Positions 18,553 through 27,905 of a stretch of 36,375 nt of DNA are shown piece by piece. A model generated the notes under the pieces. The model had not been told where the DNA came from and did not search any database. It was given only the letters and a program-made list of their open reading frames with translations. Made by a program: the position numbers and the translations under genes. Numbering within the stretch: position 1 is the first letter of the stretch; each line of letters begins with the position of its first letter. Where the stretch lies: contig JACOWC010000054.1 of assembly GCA_016177005.1 (NCBI GenBank), forward strand, positions 1-36,375, in the 5' to 3' direction. This DNA comes from Methylocystis sp. GTDB taxonomy: Bacteria > Pseudomonadota > Alphaproteobacteria > Rhizobiales > Beijerinckiaceae.

Positions 18553-21500
18553 TCACTCTGCGGCAAGCTTCACGGCGGCCGGGTGGCGGTATTCGGCCAT
18601 CAGCCGCTCGCGCTCGGCGTCAACGGCCGCGATATGGCGCGCCTTGACGTGGCCGAAGCCGCGAATGTGCTCAGGCAGGCGCGCAAGCGCGACCGCGCCG
18701 GCATGGTTTTCCCGCGTGAGCGAAACGGAAAGCTCGTCAAGCAGCGCTTCATAGTCCGCAAGCAACCTTCGCTCGACCACGCGGTCATGGTCAAAGCGAA
18801 AGACATCGAACCATGTGTTGCGCAAGCTTTTCATCTTCGCGAGCACGCGCAGCAGCTTGAACATCCAGGGTCCGAAGGTGAATTTGCGCGAGCCGCCGAA
18901 GTCAGTCTTGCGCTGGAGCGAGGGGAAATTCGGCGCGAGATGCAATTCGAGCCGCAGGTCGCCCTCAAAGGTTTCGCCGAGCTGGCGCTGGAAGGCGCCG
19001 TCGGTGTAAAGCCGCGCGACTTCGTAATAGTCCTTCGCCGCCATCAGCTTGAAGAGGTAGCGCGCGACCGCCTCGGTCAATTCATGCGAACCCGGCGCCC
19101 GTGCGGCTTCGAGCCTTGCGATCTTCTCGACGCGGGCGCGATAGCGGGCCGCGTAAGCCTTGTCCTGGTAGTCGACCAGAAAAGTCGCGCGCTGTTCGAT
19201 GATCTCCTCGAGCGTCTTCGATCTATTGCGATTGGGCTGGCGCAGCGACTCGACGACGGCGAGCACGCTGTTGAGATCATGCGCGGCGCGTCGGCCCCAA
19301 AGAAAGGCCGAATGATTCATCGGCACGGATTCGCCGTTCAACTCGATGGCGCGCAGGAGCGCGGCGTCCGACAGCGGCAAATAGCCCTTCTGCCAAGCGT
19401 AGCCGAGGATGAAGATATTCGCGGCGATCGAATCGCCAAGCAGCGCCTGAGCGAGCGCCGTCGTATCGATGAAGGTCGACTCAGGGCCGCCGGCGCGGCG
19501 GATCGCCTGCTTGATGTCCTCTGACGGCAGAACGAAGTCGGGATTGCGTTCGATGTCGCCAGGAAACACCTCGGCGCAATTGACGAGCACCGCCGTCTTG
19601 CCGTGTTCGACGGCGGCGAGCACCTGCTTGGCGCCGGCGACGACGAGGTCGCAGCCCAGCATCAGATCGGCTTCGCCCGCGGCGATGCGGATGGCGTGCA
19701 CGTCCGCCGGCGTGCGGCCGATCTTCACATGGCAATAGACCGCCCCGCCCTTCTGCGCGAGGCCGGCCATATCGATGACGCCGACGCCTTTGCCCTCAAG
19801 ATGCGCGGCCATGCCGAGAATCGCTGAAACGGTGACGACGCCGGTCCCGCCCAACCCCGCAATGAGGACGCCATAGGGCAAGGCGCCGATCTCGGCGATG
19901 CGAGGCTCCGGCAGCGCGGGCTGGCCGTTGGCGTCTTCCTTCGAGGGCAGCGGCGCCTTTTTCATGCGCCCGCCATGTACGGTGACGAAGCTTGGGCAGA
20001 ATCCTTCGAGGCAGGAAAAATCCTTGTTGCAGGCGGACTGATCGATGCGCCGCTTGCGGCCGAACTCGGTTTCGACCGGCTGCACCGCGACGCAGTTCGA
20101 CGCCGTGCCGCAGTCGCCGCAGCCTTCGCACACGAGCTCGTTGATGATCACGCGCGAGTCGGGGTCGGGCATCAGCCCGCGCTTGCGCAAGCGACGCTTT
20201 TCCGTGGCGCAGGTCTGATCGTAGATCAGCACCGTGACGCCTTGCGTCTGCGCCAGCTCCCGCTGCACCTCGTTCAAGACGTTGCGATGATGAATCGTCA
20301 GGCCCGGCGGCCAGCCGATCGTCGGCGCATATCGGCCAGGTTCGTCCGTGACGAGCGCGATCTTCTTCACGCCTTCGGCCGCGACCTGCCGCGCGACGGC
20401 CTCGACCGTCAACTCGCCTTCATGCTTCTGGCCGCCCGTCATGGCGACGACGCCGTTGAAGAGAATTTTGAACGTGATGTTGGTGTTGGTCGCGACCGCG
20501 AAGCGGATGGCGAGCGACCCAGAATGATTGTAGGTGCCGTCGCCGAGATTTTGGAACATGTGCTTGCGCGTCGAAAACGGCGCCTCGCCGATCCAGTTCG
20601 CGCCTTCGCCGCCCATATGGGTGTAGCCCTCGGTCGAGCGGTCCATCCACTGCGCCATGTAATGGCAGCCGATGCCTGTATAGGCGCGCGAGCCTTCGGG
20701 CACATGGGTCGACGTCGAATGCGGACAGCCGGCGCAGAAATGCGGCACCCGAACGGTGACGTCGGTCATCGTCCGGCGGCGATCCTGCAGTCTTTCGAGC
20801 CGGCGCACGCGCGCCTCGAGATCCTCAAGCGGATGATATTTCAAAAGACGACGGCCGATGGCGATGGCGATGTCATTGGCGTCGAGCGCGCCCTTGACCG
20901 GAAACAGCCATTCGCCGCGCTCGTCCTTCTTGCCGATGCAGAGCGGCTGATGCGACGCGCCGTAGAGTTCCTCGCGCAACTGCACTTCGATCAGCGAGCG
21001 CTTCTCTTCGACGACGATGATGAGGTCGAGGCCGCGCGCGAATTCACGCAGACCTTGCGGCTCCAACGGCCAGGGCGCGGCGATCTTGTATAGGCGCAGA
21101 CCGAGATCATTCGCCTTCACTTCGTCGAGGCCGAGATCGTCCATCGCCTGGCGCACGTCGAGATAGGACTTGCCCACCGTGATGACGCCGATCTTCGGAT
21201 TGGCGCCGCCGGACGTGATGATGCGGTTCAGGCGATTGGCGCGAATGAAGGCGAGCATCGCGTCGCGCTTGCTCTCCTGCAATCGCTCTTCCTGAGCGAG
21301 AACCGGATCGCCGGGACGGATATTGAGACCGCCCGGCGGCATGAAGAAGTCCCGCGGCGCGATCGGCCGAACGCGATCGAGCGAACCGTCGATCGAGGCC
21401 GTCGACTCGACCGTGTCCTTAAGGAGCTTCAAGCCGACCCAAACGCCCGCAAAGCGCGACAGAGCGAAACCATAAAGCCCGTAGTCGAAGATTTCCTGCA

Positions 21501-22062
21501 CGCCGGCCGGCGACAGGATCGGAATCATCACGTCGACGAAATGATAGTCCGACTGATGGGCGGTGGTGGAGGATTCCGCCGTGTGATCGTCGCCCATAAG
21601 CGCCAGCGCGCCGCCGTAGCGCGACGTGCCGGCAAGGTTGACATGTCTGAACGCGTCGCCGCTGCGGTCAACGCCGGGACCTTTGCCGTACCACAGCGAG
21701 AAGACGCCGTCATATTTGCCTTCGCCGCGCATCTCGGCCTGCTGCGCGCCCCAGATGGCGGTCGCCGCGAGATCCTCGTTGAGTCCCGGCATGTATAGAA
21801 TATCATTGGCGTCGAACAGCGCCTTGGCCTTGTGCATTTGGGCGTCGACGCCGCCCAGAGGCGAGCCGCGGTAACCCGTCACAAATCCGGCGGTGTTCAG
21901 CCCGGCGCGGCGGTCCGCCTCTTTCTGCATAAGGAGCAGACGCACGATCGCCTGAGTGCCGGTGATCAGCACGCGCGATCGGTGAAGGTCAAATCGGTCT
22001 GAGAGCGACGCCTCGGCGAAGGCGGAGCCGGTCATTGCGTCGCCGGCGGCAACTTCCGCCAT
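18553..22062 (-). CDS. Fused indolepyruvate ferredoxin oxidoreductase (IorA-IorB type)
   Basis: 1169 aa; N-terminal TPP/PFOR-like FVTGYRGSPLGGVDAQM; cysteine clusters CEGCGDC and CNKDFSCLEGFCP; C-terminal gamma-type GLGGTGVVTVSAILGMAA. Confidence 0.9.
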   Translation of the reverse strand: MAEVAAGDAMTGSAFAEASLSDRFDLHRSRVLITGTQAIVRLLLMQKEADRRAGLNTAGFVTGYRGSPLGGVDAQMHKAKALFDANDILYMPGLNEDLAATAIWGAQQAEMRGEGKYDGVFSLWYGKGPGVDRSGDAFRHVNLAGTSRYGGALALMGDDHTAESSTTAHQSDYHFVDVMIPILSPAGVQEIFDYGLYGFALSRFAGVWVGLKLLKDTVESTASIDGSLDRVRPIAPRDFFMPPGGLNIRPGDPVLAQEERLQESKRDAMLAFIRANRLNRIITSGGANPKIGVITVGKSYLDVRQAMDDLGLDEVKANDLGLRLYKIAAPWPLEPQGLREFARGLDLIIVVEEKRSLIEVQLREELYGASHQPLCIGKKDERGEWLFPVKGALDANDIAIAIGRRLLKYHPLEDLEARVRRLERLQDRRRTMTDVTVRVPHFCAGCPHSTSTHVPEGSRAYTGIGCHYMAQWMDRSTEGYTHMGGEGANWIGEAPFSTRKHMFQNLGDGTYNHSGSLAIRFAVATNTNITFKILFNGVVAMTGGQKHEGELTVEAVARQVAAEGVKKIALVTDEPGRYAPTIGWPPGLTIHHRNVLNEVQRELAQTQGVTVLIYDQTCATEKRRLRKRGLMPDPDSRVIINELVCEGCGDCGTASNCVAVQPVETEFGRKRRIDQSACNKDFSCLEGFCPSFVTVHGGRMKKAPLPSKEDANGQPALPEPRIAEIGALPYGVLIAGLGGTGVVTVSAILGMAAHLEGKGVGVIDMAGLAQKGGAVYCHVKIGRTPADVHAIRIAAGEADLMLGCDLVVAGAKQVLAAVEHGKTAVLVNCAEVFPGDIERNPDFVLPSEDIKQAIRRAGGPESTFIDTTALAQALLGDSIAANIFILGYAWQKGYLPLSDAALLRAIELNGESVPMNHSAFLWGRRAAHDLNSVLAVVESLRQPNRNRSKTLEEIIEQRATFLVDYQDKAYAARYRARVEKIARLEAARAPGSHELTEAVARYLFKLMAAKDYYEVARLYTDGAFQRQLGETFEGDLRLELHLAPNFPSLQRKTDFGGSRKFTFGPWMFKLLRVLAKMKSLRNTWFDVFRFDHDRVVERRLLADYEALLDELSVSLTRENHAGAVALARLPEHIRGFGHVKARHIAAVDAERERLMAEYRHPAAVKLAAE

Positions 22063-22272
22063 TACTGCTCTCCTGCGCGAATTCGGCGAAGCGCGCTTGG
22101 GACTCCTGCGCTCACACGCTAAAAGACAAGGATCAACCCGTGAACGAATCCGGTTTAACGACCCAGCCGGTTGCGGCCTCCAGCCGCGCAGCGCCCGGCA
22201 GGCGCCGACTCTGCACCGTCCACCTTATGCCACAGGAAAGCGCCTTTTCAAGGACGGAAATCCTGGCGTGCA

Positions 22273-22305
22273 CAGGCTCGGAGCGGGAGCCTGCGCCGCG
22301 TTTTT
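22273..22305 (+). promoter_or_regulatory. Hairpin followed by short T-tract in leader of DUF1007/NicO operon (attenuator-like)
   Basis: Perfect arms CAGGCTC (22273-22279) / GAGCCTG (22287-22293), then cgccgcg and TTTTT (22301-22305). Confidence 0.35.
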
Positions 22306-22336
22306 GCCGCCTTCGCCGCCTAAGCGCGAGACTCGC

Positions 22337-22981
22337 ATGAAGCTGAAAATCAACTCGATTCTTATCCTTATCACGACAGTGACGGGAATTGGGACGGCGA
22401 CTGCGCACCCTCACGTATGGGTCGCGGCGCGAAGCGAAGTGGTGTTCGCGCCGGACGGCAGGATTGCAGGCATTCAACACGCCTGGGAATTTGACGAAAT
22501 GTATTCGGCCTATGCCGTGCAGGGGCTCGGCAAGGACGGAAAGCCGCCGACCCGCGAAGAACTTGCGCCGCTCGCCAAGACGAATGTCGAGTCGCTGGCC
22601 GAGTTTGAATATTTCACCTTCGCCAAGCACAATAGCGCCAAGCTCGCGTTCAAGCCGCCTGAAAAGGTGACGCTCGAAGCCAATGACAAAAAGATCGTCA
22701 CCATGCGCTTTTTCCTGCCGCTGGAAACGCCGGTCGCAGCAAAAAAACCGTTCTCCTTTCAGGTCTATGACCCGACATATTTCGTCTCCTTCGGACTGGA
22801 GAAGAAAGATCCTGTGACGCTTGCGGGCGCGCCGGCGGGATGTTCGCTCAGCCTGGTCGAACCTGCGCCGCTTCTTTCGACAGACAACCAGAAGCTGAGC
22901 GAAGCGTTCTTTCAGAACATGTCGCCAGGAGCCGATTTCGGCGTGAAGCTGGCGACTCGCGCGATCGTGGCCTGTCCGTGA
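22337..22981 (+). CDS. DUF1007 family periplasmic protein (Ni/Co transport-associated)
   Basis: Signal peptide MKLKINSILILITTVTGIGTATA, then HPHVWVAARSEVVFAPDGRIAGIQHAWEFDEMYSAYAV. Confidence 0.85.
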   Translation: MKLKINSILILITTVTGIGTATAHPHVWVAARSEVVFAPDGRIAGIQHAWEFDEMYSAYAVQGLGKDGKPPTREELAPLAKTNVESLAEFEYFTFAKHNSAKLAFKPPEKVTLEANDKKIVTMRFFLPLETPVAAKKPFSFQVYDPTYFVSFGLEKKDPVTLAGAPAGCSLSLVEPAPLLSTDNQKLSEAFFQNMSPGADFGVKLATRAIVACP

Positions 22982-23979
22982 AGATTGGGCGAAGGGTCGT
23001 TTGGATCGGCGCGGCGGCGGCGCTCGTCGCGATCGCGGCGTCGTCGGCGTGGTGCGCGCCCCGTCATCCCTTCGCGGTCGGCGCGCAAGAATCGGTCGGC
23101 GCGGCGACCGGCTTTGCGGGTCTCATTCTGGCCTGGCAGAGCAAGTTCCAGTCCGAGCTGCAAGCCGCCGTGCGGGCGCTAAAGACCGACTCTTCCGCTT
23201 TTTTCGCGCTCGCCGCGGCGAGCTTCGCCTATGGCGCTTTTCACGCCGCCGGTCCCGGCCACGGCAAGGCGGTGCTTGCATCTTACATGCTCGCCAACGA
23301 AACGGCGCTGAGGCGCGGTCTGCTGCTCGCGGCGCTCGCCGCGCTTCTGCAAGGGCTGGTCGCGATCGCCATCGTCGGCGCCGCAGCGGCGATTTTCCGC
23401 GCGACCGCTAACGAGATGAGCGAAGCGACGCGCATGATCGAGCTTGCAAGCTATGCGGCGGTCGCCGCGGTCGGCGCGCGTCTCGCCTGGGTCAAGGGCC
23501 GCGCGCTGTCGGCCGCCTTCGCCGCGCCTGCACTCGCGTCCACGACGCGCGGCTTCGTCTGCGAAGCGATCGACGATCCGACTCATGTGCATGACGAGAC
23601 CTGCCGCCACGCGCCGGACCCCTCGACCTTGACGGGGCCGAAGTTCCGCCTCGCCGACGCGGCGGCCACCGTCGTCGCCGCCGGCCTGCGCCCCTGCTCG
23701 GGCGCCATTCTCGTCCTGGCGTTCACCCTGTCGCAGGGACTCTTCGCCGCCGGCGCCGGCGCGGTCATCGCCATGTCGGCGGGGACCGCGATGACGACGG
23801 GCGCGCTCGCCGCGATGGCGGTTTACGCCAAGAGCGCGGCGGTGCGGCTTGGGGCGAAGGATTCGCGCCGCGCGATCATCATCGCGCGCGGCGGCGAGTT
23901 CATCGCCGCAATTCTGGTTCTGGCGCTCGGCCTCATGCTGCTCCTTGGCCTCGCGCCGATGTTCGCAGGCGCGGCGTGA
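22978..23979 (+). CDS. NicO-family nickel/cobalt transporter
   Basis: GTG start overlapping upstream TGA (GTGA); AYGAFHAAGPGHGKAVLASYMLANE; VAAGLRPCSGAILVLAFTLSQG; metal-ligand-rich loop THVHDETCRH. Confidence 0.85.
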   Translation: MKIGRRVVWIGAAAALVAIAASSAWCAPRHPFAVGAQESVGAATGFAGLILAWQSKFQSELQAAVRALKTDSSAFFALAAASFAYGAFHAAGPGHGKAVLASYMLANETALRRGLLLAALAALLQGLVAIAIVGAAAAIFRATANEMSEATRMIELASYAAVAAVGARLAWVKGRALSAAFAAPALASTTRGFVCEAIDDPTHVHDETCRHAPDPSTLTGPKFRLADAAATVVAAGLRPCSGAILVLAFTLSQGLFAAGAGAVIAMSAGTAMTTGALAAMAVYAKSAAVRLGAKDSRRAIIIARGGEFIAAILVLALGLMLLLGLAPMFAGAA

Positions 23980-24030
23980 CGCCGCTCGCAATGCAACATA
24001 AGGATTGCGGCCGGAGTGGCCTCATCCGCC

Positions 24031-24150
24031 TCTAGATCACGCCGCATTTGGGCGAAATCGCCCAAATGCAGATGACGTGATCGATTCCAAAAGTTTAGAG
24101 CGCGCTCTACGCGAAAAACCGGTTCCCACTTTTTCGCTGCGCGCTCTAGA
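24031..24150. repeat. RIME-like intergenic palindromic element, copy B
   Basis: tctagatcacgccgcatttgggcgaaatcgcccaaatgcagatgacgtgatcgattccaaaagtttagagcgcgctctacgcgaaaaaccggttcccactttttcgctgcgcgctctaga; two internal palindromic blocks. Confidence 0.9.
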
Positions 24151-24235
24151 CGCGCTATCTTGAACAGAAGCAGATAGGCGACGCGAACGATTCGCGATCC
24201 GCGATCATGCCCATTCGCGGAGGTCCAGGACGACA

Positions 24236-25993
24236 ATGACGAACGCGGAAAATCGAGAGGACCCTTACGCGAATTGGCCGTGGCTGTCGTCGTATCCCGC
24301 AGGCGTTCCGGCGGAGATCGATGAATCGTCCTATTCGACCCTGGTCGACGTATTCAATGCGAGCGTTGCGAAATTCGCCGATCGAACCGCGATGGAGAGC
24401 TTCGGCGCGACGCTCAGCTACGAGGAGCTCGGTCGCGCCGCCGTCGCGGTCGCCGCCTGGCTGCAGACGCGCGGACTGAGAAAAGGCGATCGGGTCGCGA
24501 TCATGTCGCCGAATGTCCTCGCTTATCCTGCGATCCTCTTCGGAGTCCTGCTCGCGGGCGGCGTCGTGGTGAACGTCAATCCGCTCTACACGCCGCACGA
24601 ACTCGAACATCAGATGAACGACTCCGGCGCGCGCTTCCTGTTCGTCTTCGAGAACTTCGCGCATACCGCCGCGGCCGCGTGGCCGCAAATGAAAATCGAG
24701 CGGGCGATCATCGTGAAGCCCGGCGATCTCATGGGTCTGCGCGGAACAATCGTCAATTTCGTTTCGCGTTGGGTCAAACGCATGGTCCCCGCCTATCGTC
24801 TGGCGGGATGCGTCGGATTTGCGCAAGTGCTGCAAGCGGGGGCCGAGGAGCCGTTCAAACCGCCGCCGGTGGCGCCGGACGACATCGCCTTTCTGCAATA
24901 TACCGGCGGCACGACCGGCGTCGCCAAAGGCGCGATGCTGCTGCATCGCAACGTCGCCGCCAATGTCGAACAGTCGTGGACCTGGTTGAAGCCCTATCTT
25001 GCGGACAAGCCGTTGATCATGGTGACGGCGCTGCCGCTCTATCACATTTTCGGCCTGACCGCCTGCCTGCTGCTAGTGGTGAAGGTCGGCGGTTGCTGCC
25101 TGCTCATCGCCAATCCGCGCGACATCAAGGGGCTCATCGCGACGCTGCGCAAATCGACGTTCACGCTGTTTTCCGGCGTCAACACGCTTTACGCGGCGAT
25201 CGCCGATCATTCGACGGCCAAGTCGGTCGACTACTCCAATCTTCTCCTCGCGATTTCGGGCGGCATGTCGACCCAGGAAATCGTGGCGCGGAAGTGGAAA
25301 GCATTGACCGGCAAGCCGATCGTCGAAGGCTACGGACTGACCGAAACTTCGCCGATCGTCACGATCAACAAGCCGACGATCTCCGAATTCACCGGCGCGA
25401 TCGGTTATCCCGTGCCGTCGACGGAAATCTCGTTGCGCTCGCCCGAAGGCGAGCCCGTTCCTGTCGGCGAACGCGGCGAACTCTGCGTCAAGGGGCCGCA
25501 ATTGATGAGGGGCTATTGGCGAAGGCCGGACGAAACCGCGAACGCGCTGACGGCCGACGGATTTATCAAAACCGGCGACATTGCCGTGATGGCGCCGGAC
25601 GGCCTGATCAAGATCGTCGATCGGCTGAAGGACATGATCCTCGTCTCGGGCTTCAACGTCTATCCCAACGAAGTCGAATCCGTGCTCGCCGAACATCCCA
25701 AAGTAAAGGAAGTCGCGGTCATCGGCGTGCCGCACGAACATTCCGGCGAAGCGCCGATGGCTTTTGTCGTCGCCCGCGATCCGAGCCTCACGCACGAAGA
25801 ATTGCGCGCGTTCGCGCATGAGCAGCTGACAAGCTACAAAATTCCGCGCAATTTCGAGTTTCGCGAGAGTCTGCCGAAGACCAATGTCGGCAAAATCCTG
25901 CGGCGCGCGCTGAAGGAACAATTTCTCGCGCGCAAGAAAACCGTCGCCGAGGAAGGACGCGAAAATAGCGAGCACAGCGATCTCGAAGGCTGA
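24236..25993 (+). CDS. fadD: Long-chain fatty-acid--CoA ligase (AMP-forming)
   Basis: LQYTGGTTGVAKGAMLLHRN; GYGLTETSPIVTINKP; AMP-binding C-domain VSGFNVYPNEVESVLAEHPKVKEVAVIGVPHEHSGE. Confidence 0.92.
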   Translation: MTNAENREDPYANWPWLSSYPAGVPAEIDESSYSTLVDVFNASVAKFADRTAMESFGATLSYEELGRAAVAVAAWLQTRGLRKGDRVAIMSPNVLAYPAILFGVLLAGGVVVNVNPLYTPHELEHQMNDSGARFLFVFENFAHTAAAAWPQMKIERAIIVKPGDLMGLRGTIVNFVSRWVKRMVPAYRLAGCVGFAQVLQAGAEEPFKPPPVAPDDIAFLQYTGGTTGVAKGAMLLHRNVAANVEQSWTWLKPYLADKPLIMVTALPLYHIFGLTACLLLVVKVGGCCLLIANPRDIKGLIATLRKSTFTLFSGVNTLYAAIADHSTAKSVDYSNLLLAISGGMSTQEIVARKWKALTGKPIVEGYGLTETSPIVTINKPTISEFTGAIGYPVPSTEISLRSPEGEPVPVGERGELCVKGPQLMRGYWRRPDETANALTADGFIKTGDIAVMAPDGLIKIVDRLKDMILVSGFNVYPNEVESVLAEHPKVKEVAVIGVPHEHSGEAPMAFVVARDPSLTHEELRAFAHEQLTSYKIPRNFEFRESLPKTNVGKILRRALKEQFLARKKTVAEEGRENSEHSDLEG

Positions 25994-26001
25994 CGACCGC
26001 T

Positions 26002-27273
26002 TTACGCAGATCCGCCAAAACGATCCGCCGCCGCGCTGATGGCGTCGTAAACGAGATCGAGCTCGGCTTCCTCGACGCAGTACGGCGGCAAGACATAGAT
26101 CGTCGGCCCGAGCGGGCGCAACAGCAGTCCGCGCTCATTGAAGAAGCGCATGAGATCGAGCGCGATCGTCGCAAGATAGCCGCCTTGCGCGACATTGAGA
26201 TCAAGCGCCGTGATCGTTCCAAGCTGACGGGCGTTGGAGAAGCGCGCGTCGCCGGCAAAGCGCGCAAGGCGTTTCGCCTGCATATCGCAAAGCGCCGCGA
26301 CTCTCGCGGCGGGTTCTCCCGTCGCCCAGATATCGAGATTGGCGAGCGCCGCGGCGCAGGCGATCGGATTGGCGGTAAAGGAGCTCGAGTGAAAAAAAGC
26401 GCGCGCGCGCTCCGGCGATAAATGCGCCTCGAAAATTTTGCGCCTGCACATGGTGACGGCGAGCGGCAGCGCGCCGCCGGTCAGGCCCTTGGCGTAGCAG
26501 ACGATATCCGGAACGACGCCCGCCTGCTCGCATGCGAAGAGCGTTCCCGTGCGTCCGAAGCCTGTCATCACCTCATCGGCGATGAACAGCACGCCGTAAT
26601 GTGCGCAGATGCGTTTCATCTCCGCCAGCGTATCGGCGCCGTAGATGAGCATGCCGCCTGCGCCAAGAATGAGCGGCTCGACAAGAAAGGCTGCGGGTCT
26701 CTCCCGACAGGCGCGCTCGAGCGCGTCGAGCGTCTCCTGCTCCCGTCCGCCTATGGGGAAGGGAATGCGCGACACCTCATAGAGCAGCGGCTCGTAGGGC
26801 GCGTTAAAAGGCGAGCGCGCGCCGGCGGACATCGTTCCGATCGTATCGCCATGATAGCCGTGTTCGAGCGCGACGATGCGTGTGCGCGCGTCCTGACGAT
26901 TGCGCCAGAAGCCGAGCGCCATCTTGATCGCCACTTCGACGCAAGTGGACCCGCTATCGGAATAAAACACATAATCGAGCCCCGGCGGCGTCAGCGCCAC
27001 GAGCCGCCGCGCAAGGGCTTCCGCCGGTTCGTGGGTAAAGCCAGCGAAAATCACCTGATCGAGCCGTTCGGTTTCCTCGCGGATCACTTGCATGATCGCC
27101 GGATGGCGATGGCCATGGGTGATCACCCACCAGGACGAGATGGCGTCGAGAAAGCGCCCGCCGTCGTCGGCTTCGAGCCAAGCGCCTTCGGCGCGCGCGA
27201 TCTTGAAGGCGCCCGGTTGCAGCGCATGCTGGGTGTACGGCCGCCAGATCGGCGAGTCGATGACGAAGCTCAC
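26002..27273 (-). CDS. bioA: Adenosylmethionine-8-amino-7-oxononanoate aminotransferase
   Basis: IWRPYTQHALQPGAFKIARAEGAWLEADDGGRFLDAISSWWVITHGH; GTLFACEQAGVVPDIVCYAKGLTGG. Confidence 0.95.
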   Translation of the reverse strand: MSFVIDSPIWRPYTQHALQPGAFKIARAEGAWLEADDGGRFLDAISSWWVITHGHRHPAIMQVIREETERLDQVIFAGFTHEPAEALARRLVALTPPGLDYVFYSDSGSTCVEVAIKMALGFWRNRQDARTRIVALEHGYHGDTIGTMSAGARSPFNAPYEPLLYEVSRIPFPIGGREQETLDALERACRERPAAFLVEPLILGAGGMLIYGADTLAEMKRICAHYGVLFIADEVMTGFGRTGTLFACEQAGVVPDIVCYAKGLTGGALPLAVTMCRRKIFEAHLSPERARAFFHSSSFTANPIACAAALANLDIWATGEPAARVAALCDMQAKRLARFAGDARFSNARQLGTITALDLNVAQGGYLATIALDLMRFFNERGLLLRPLGPTIYVLPPYCVEEAELDLVYDAISAAADRFGGSA

Positions 27274-27905
27274 CCGCCGCTCCCAAAGGCGTCGCGCGCG
27301 ATCGCGGCGTTAAACGCCGCGCGAAGCGTGTTCTGATTCAAAGGATCAAGTTTCGGCAGCCGGCCGAGAATGCGTGCGCCGCCGATCGTCTCGATGGAGC
27401 GTTGCGCGTCGGCGTCGGCCGCGCCGGAAAAAACGATGCCCGTTATCGGAATCGACCGTCTGCGCAAGGCTTCGAGCGTGAGCAGGCTGTGACTGATCGT
27501 GCCAAGACTCGTGCGCGCGACGAGAATGACAGGAAGCCGCCAGCGCTCGAGCACATCGATCGTCAGCGCACGATCGCTGAGCGGCGTCATCGCGCCGCCC
27601 GCCGTCTCGATCACGAGAAGACCGCCGCACTGTGGCGGGGTCAATGCGGCGGCGTCGATTTCGACGCCCTCGTCGCGCGCGGCAAGGTGGGGGGAAGCGG
27701 CTCGACGCAATCGCCAGGCTTCGGGGAAAATGCGCGCGGTGGGCGCGCCCGAAAGCCGCGCGACAATTTGCGAGTCCGTCTCGCCGTCGAGGCCCGCCTG
27801 CACCGGCTTCCAATAATAGGCGTCAAACGCGCCGACGATCGCTGCGGCGACGATGGTCTTGCCGACGCCGGTGTCCGTTCCGACGATCACGACCGGGCGG
27901 TTCAT
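27270..27905 (-). CDS. bioD: Dethiobiotin synthetase
   Basis: VIVGTDTGVGKTIVAAAIVGAFDAYYWKPVQAGLDGETDS; ETAGGAMTPL; four-base overlap with bioA. Confidence 0.93.
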   Translation of the reverse strand: MNRPVVIVGTDTGVGKTIVAAAIVGAFDAYYWKPVQAGLDGETDSQIVARLSGAPTARIFPEAWRLRRAASPHLAARDEGVEIDAAALTPPQCGGLLVIETAGGAMTPLSDRALTIDVLERWRLPVILVARTSLGTISHSLLTLEALRRRSIPITGIVFSGAADADAQRSIETIGGARILGRLPKLDPLNQNTLRAAFNAAIARDAFGSGG

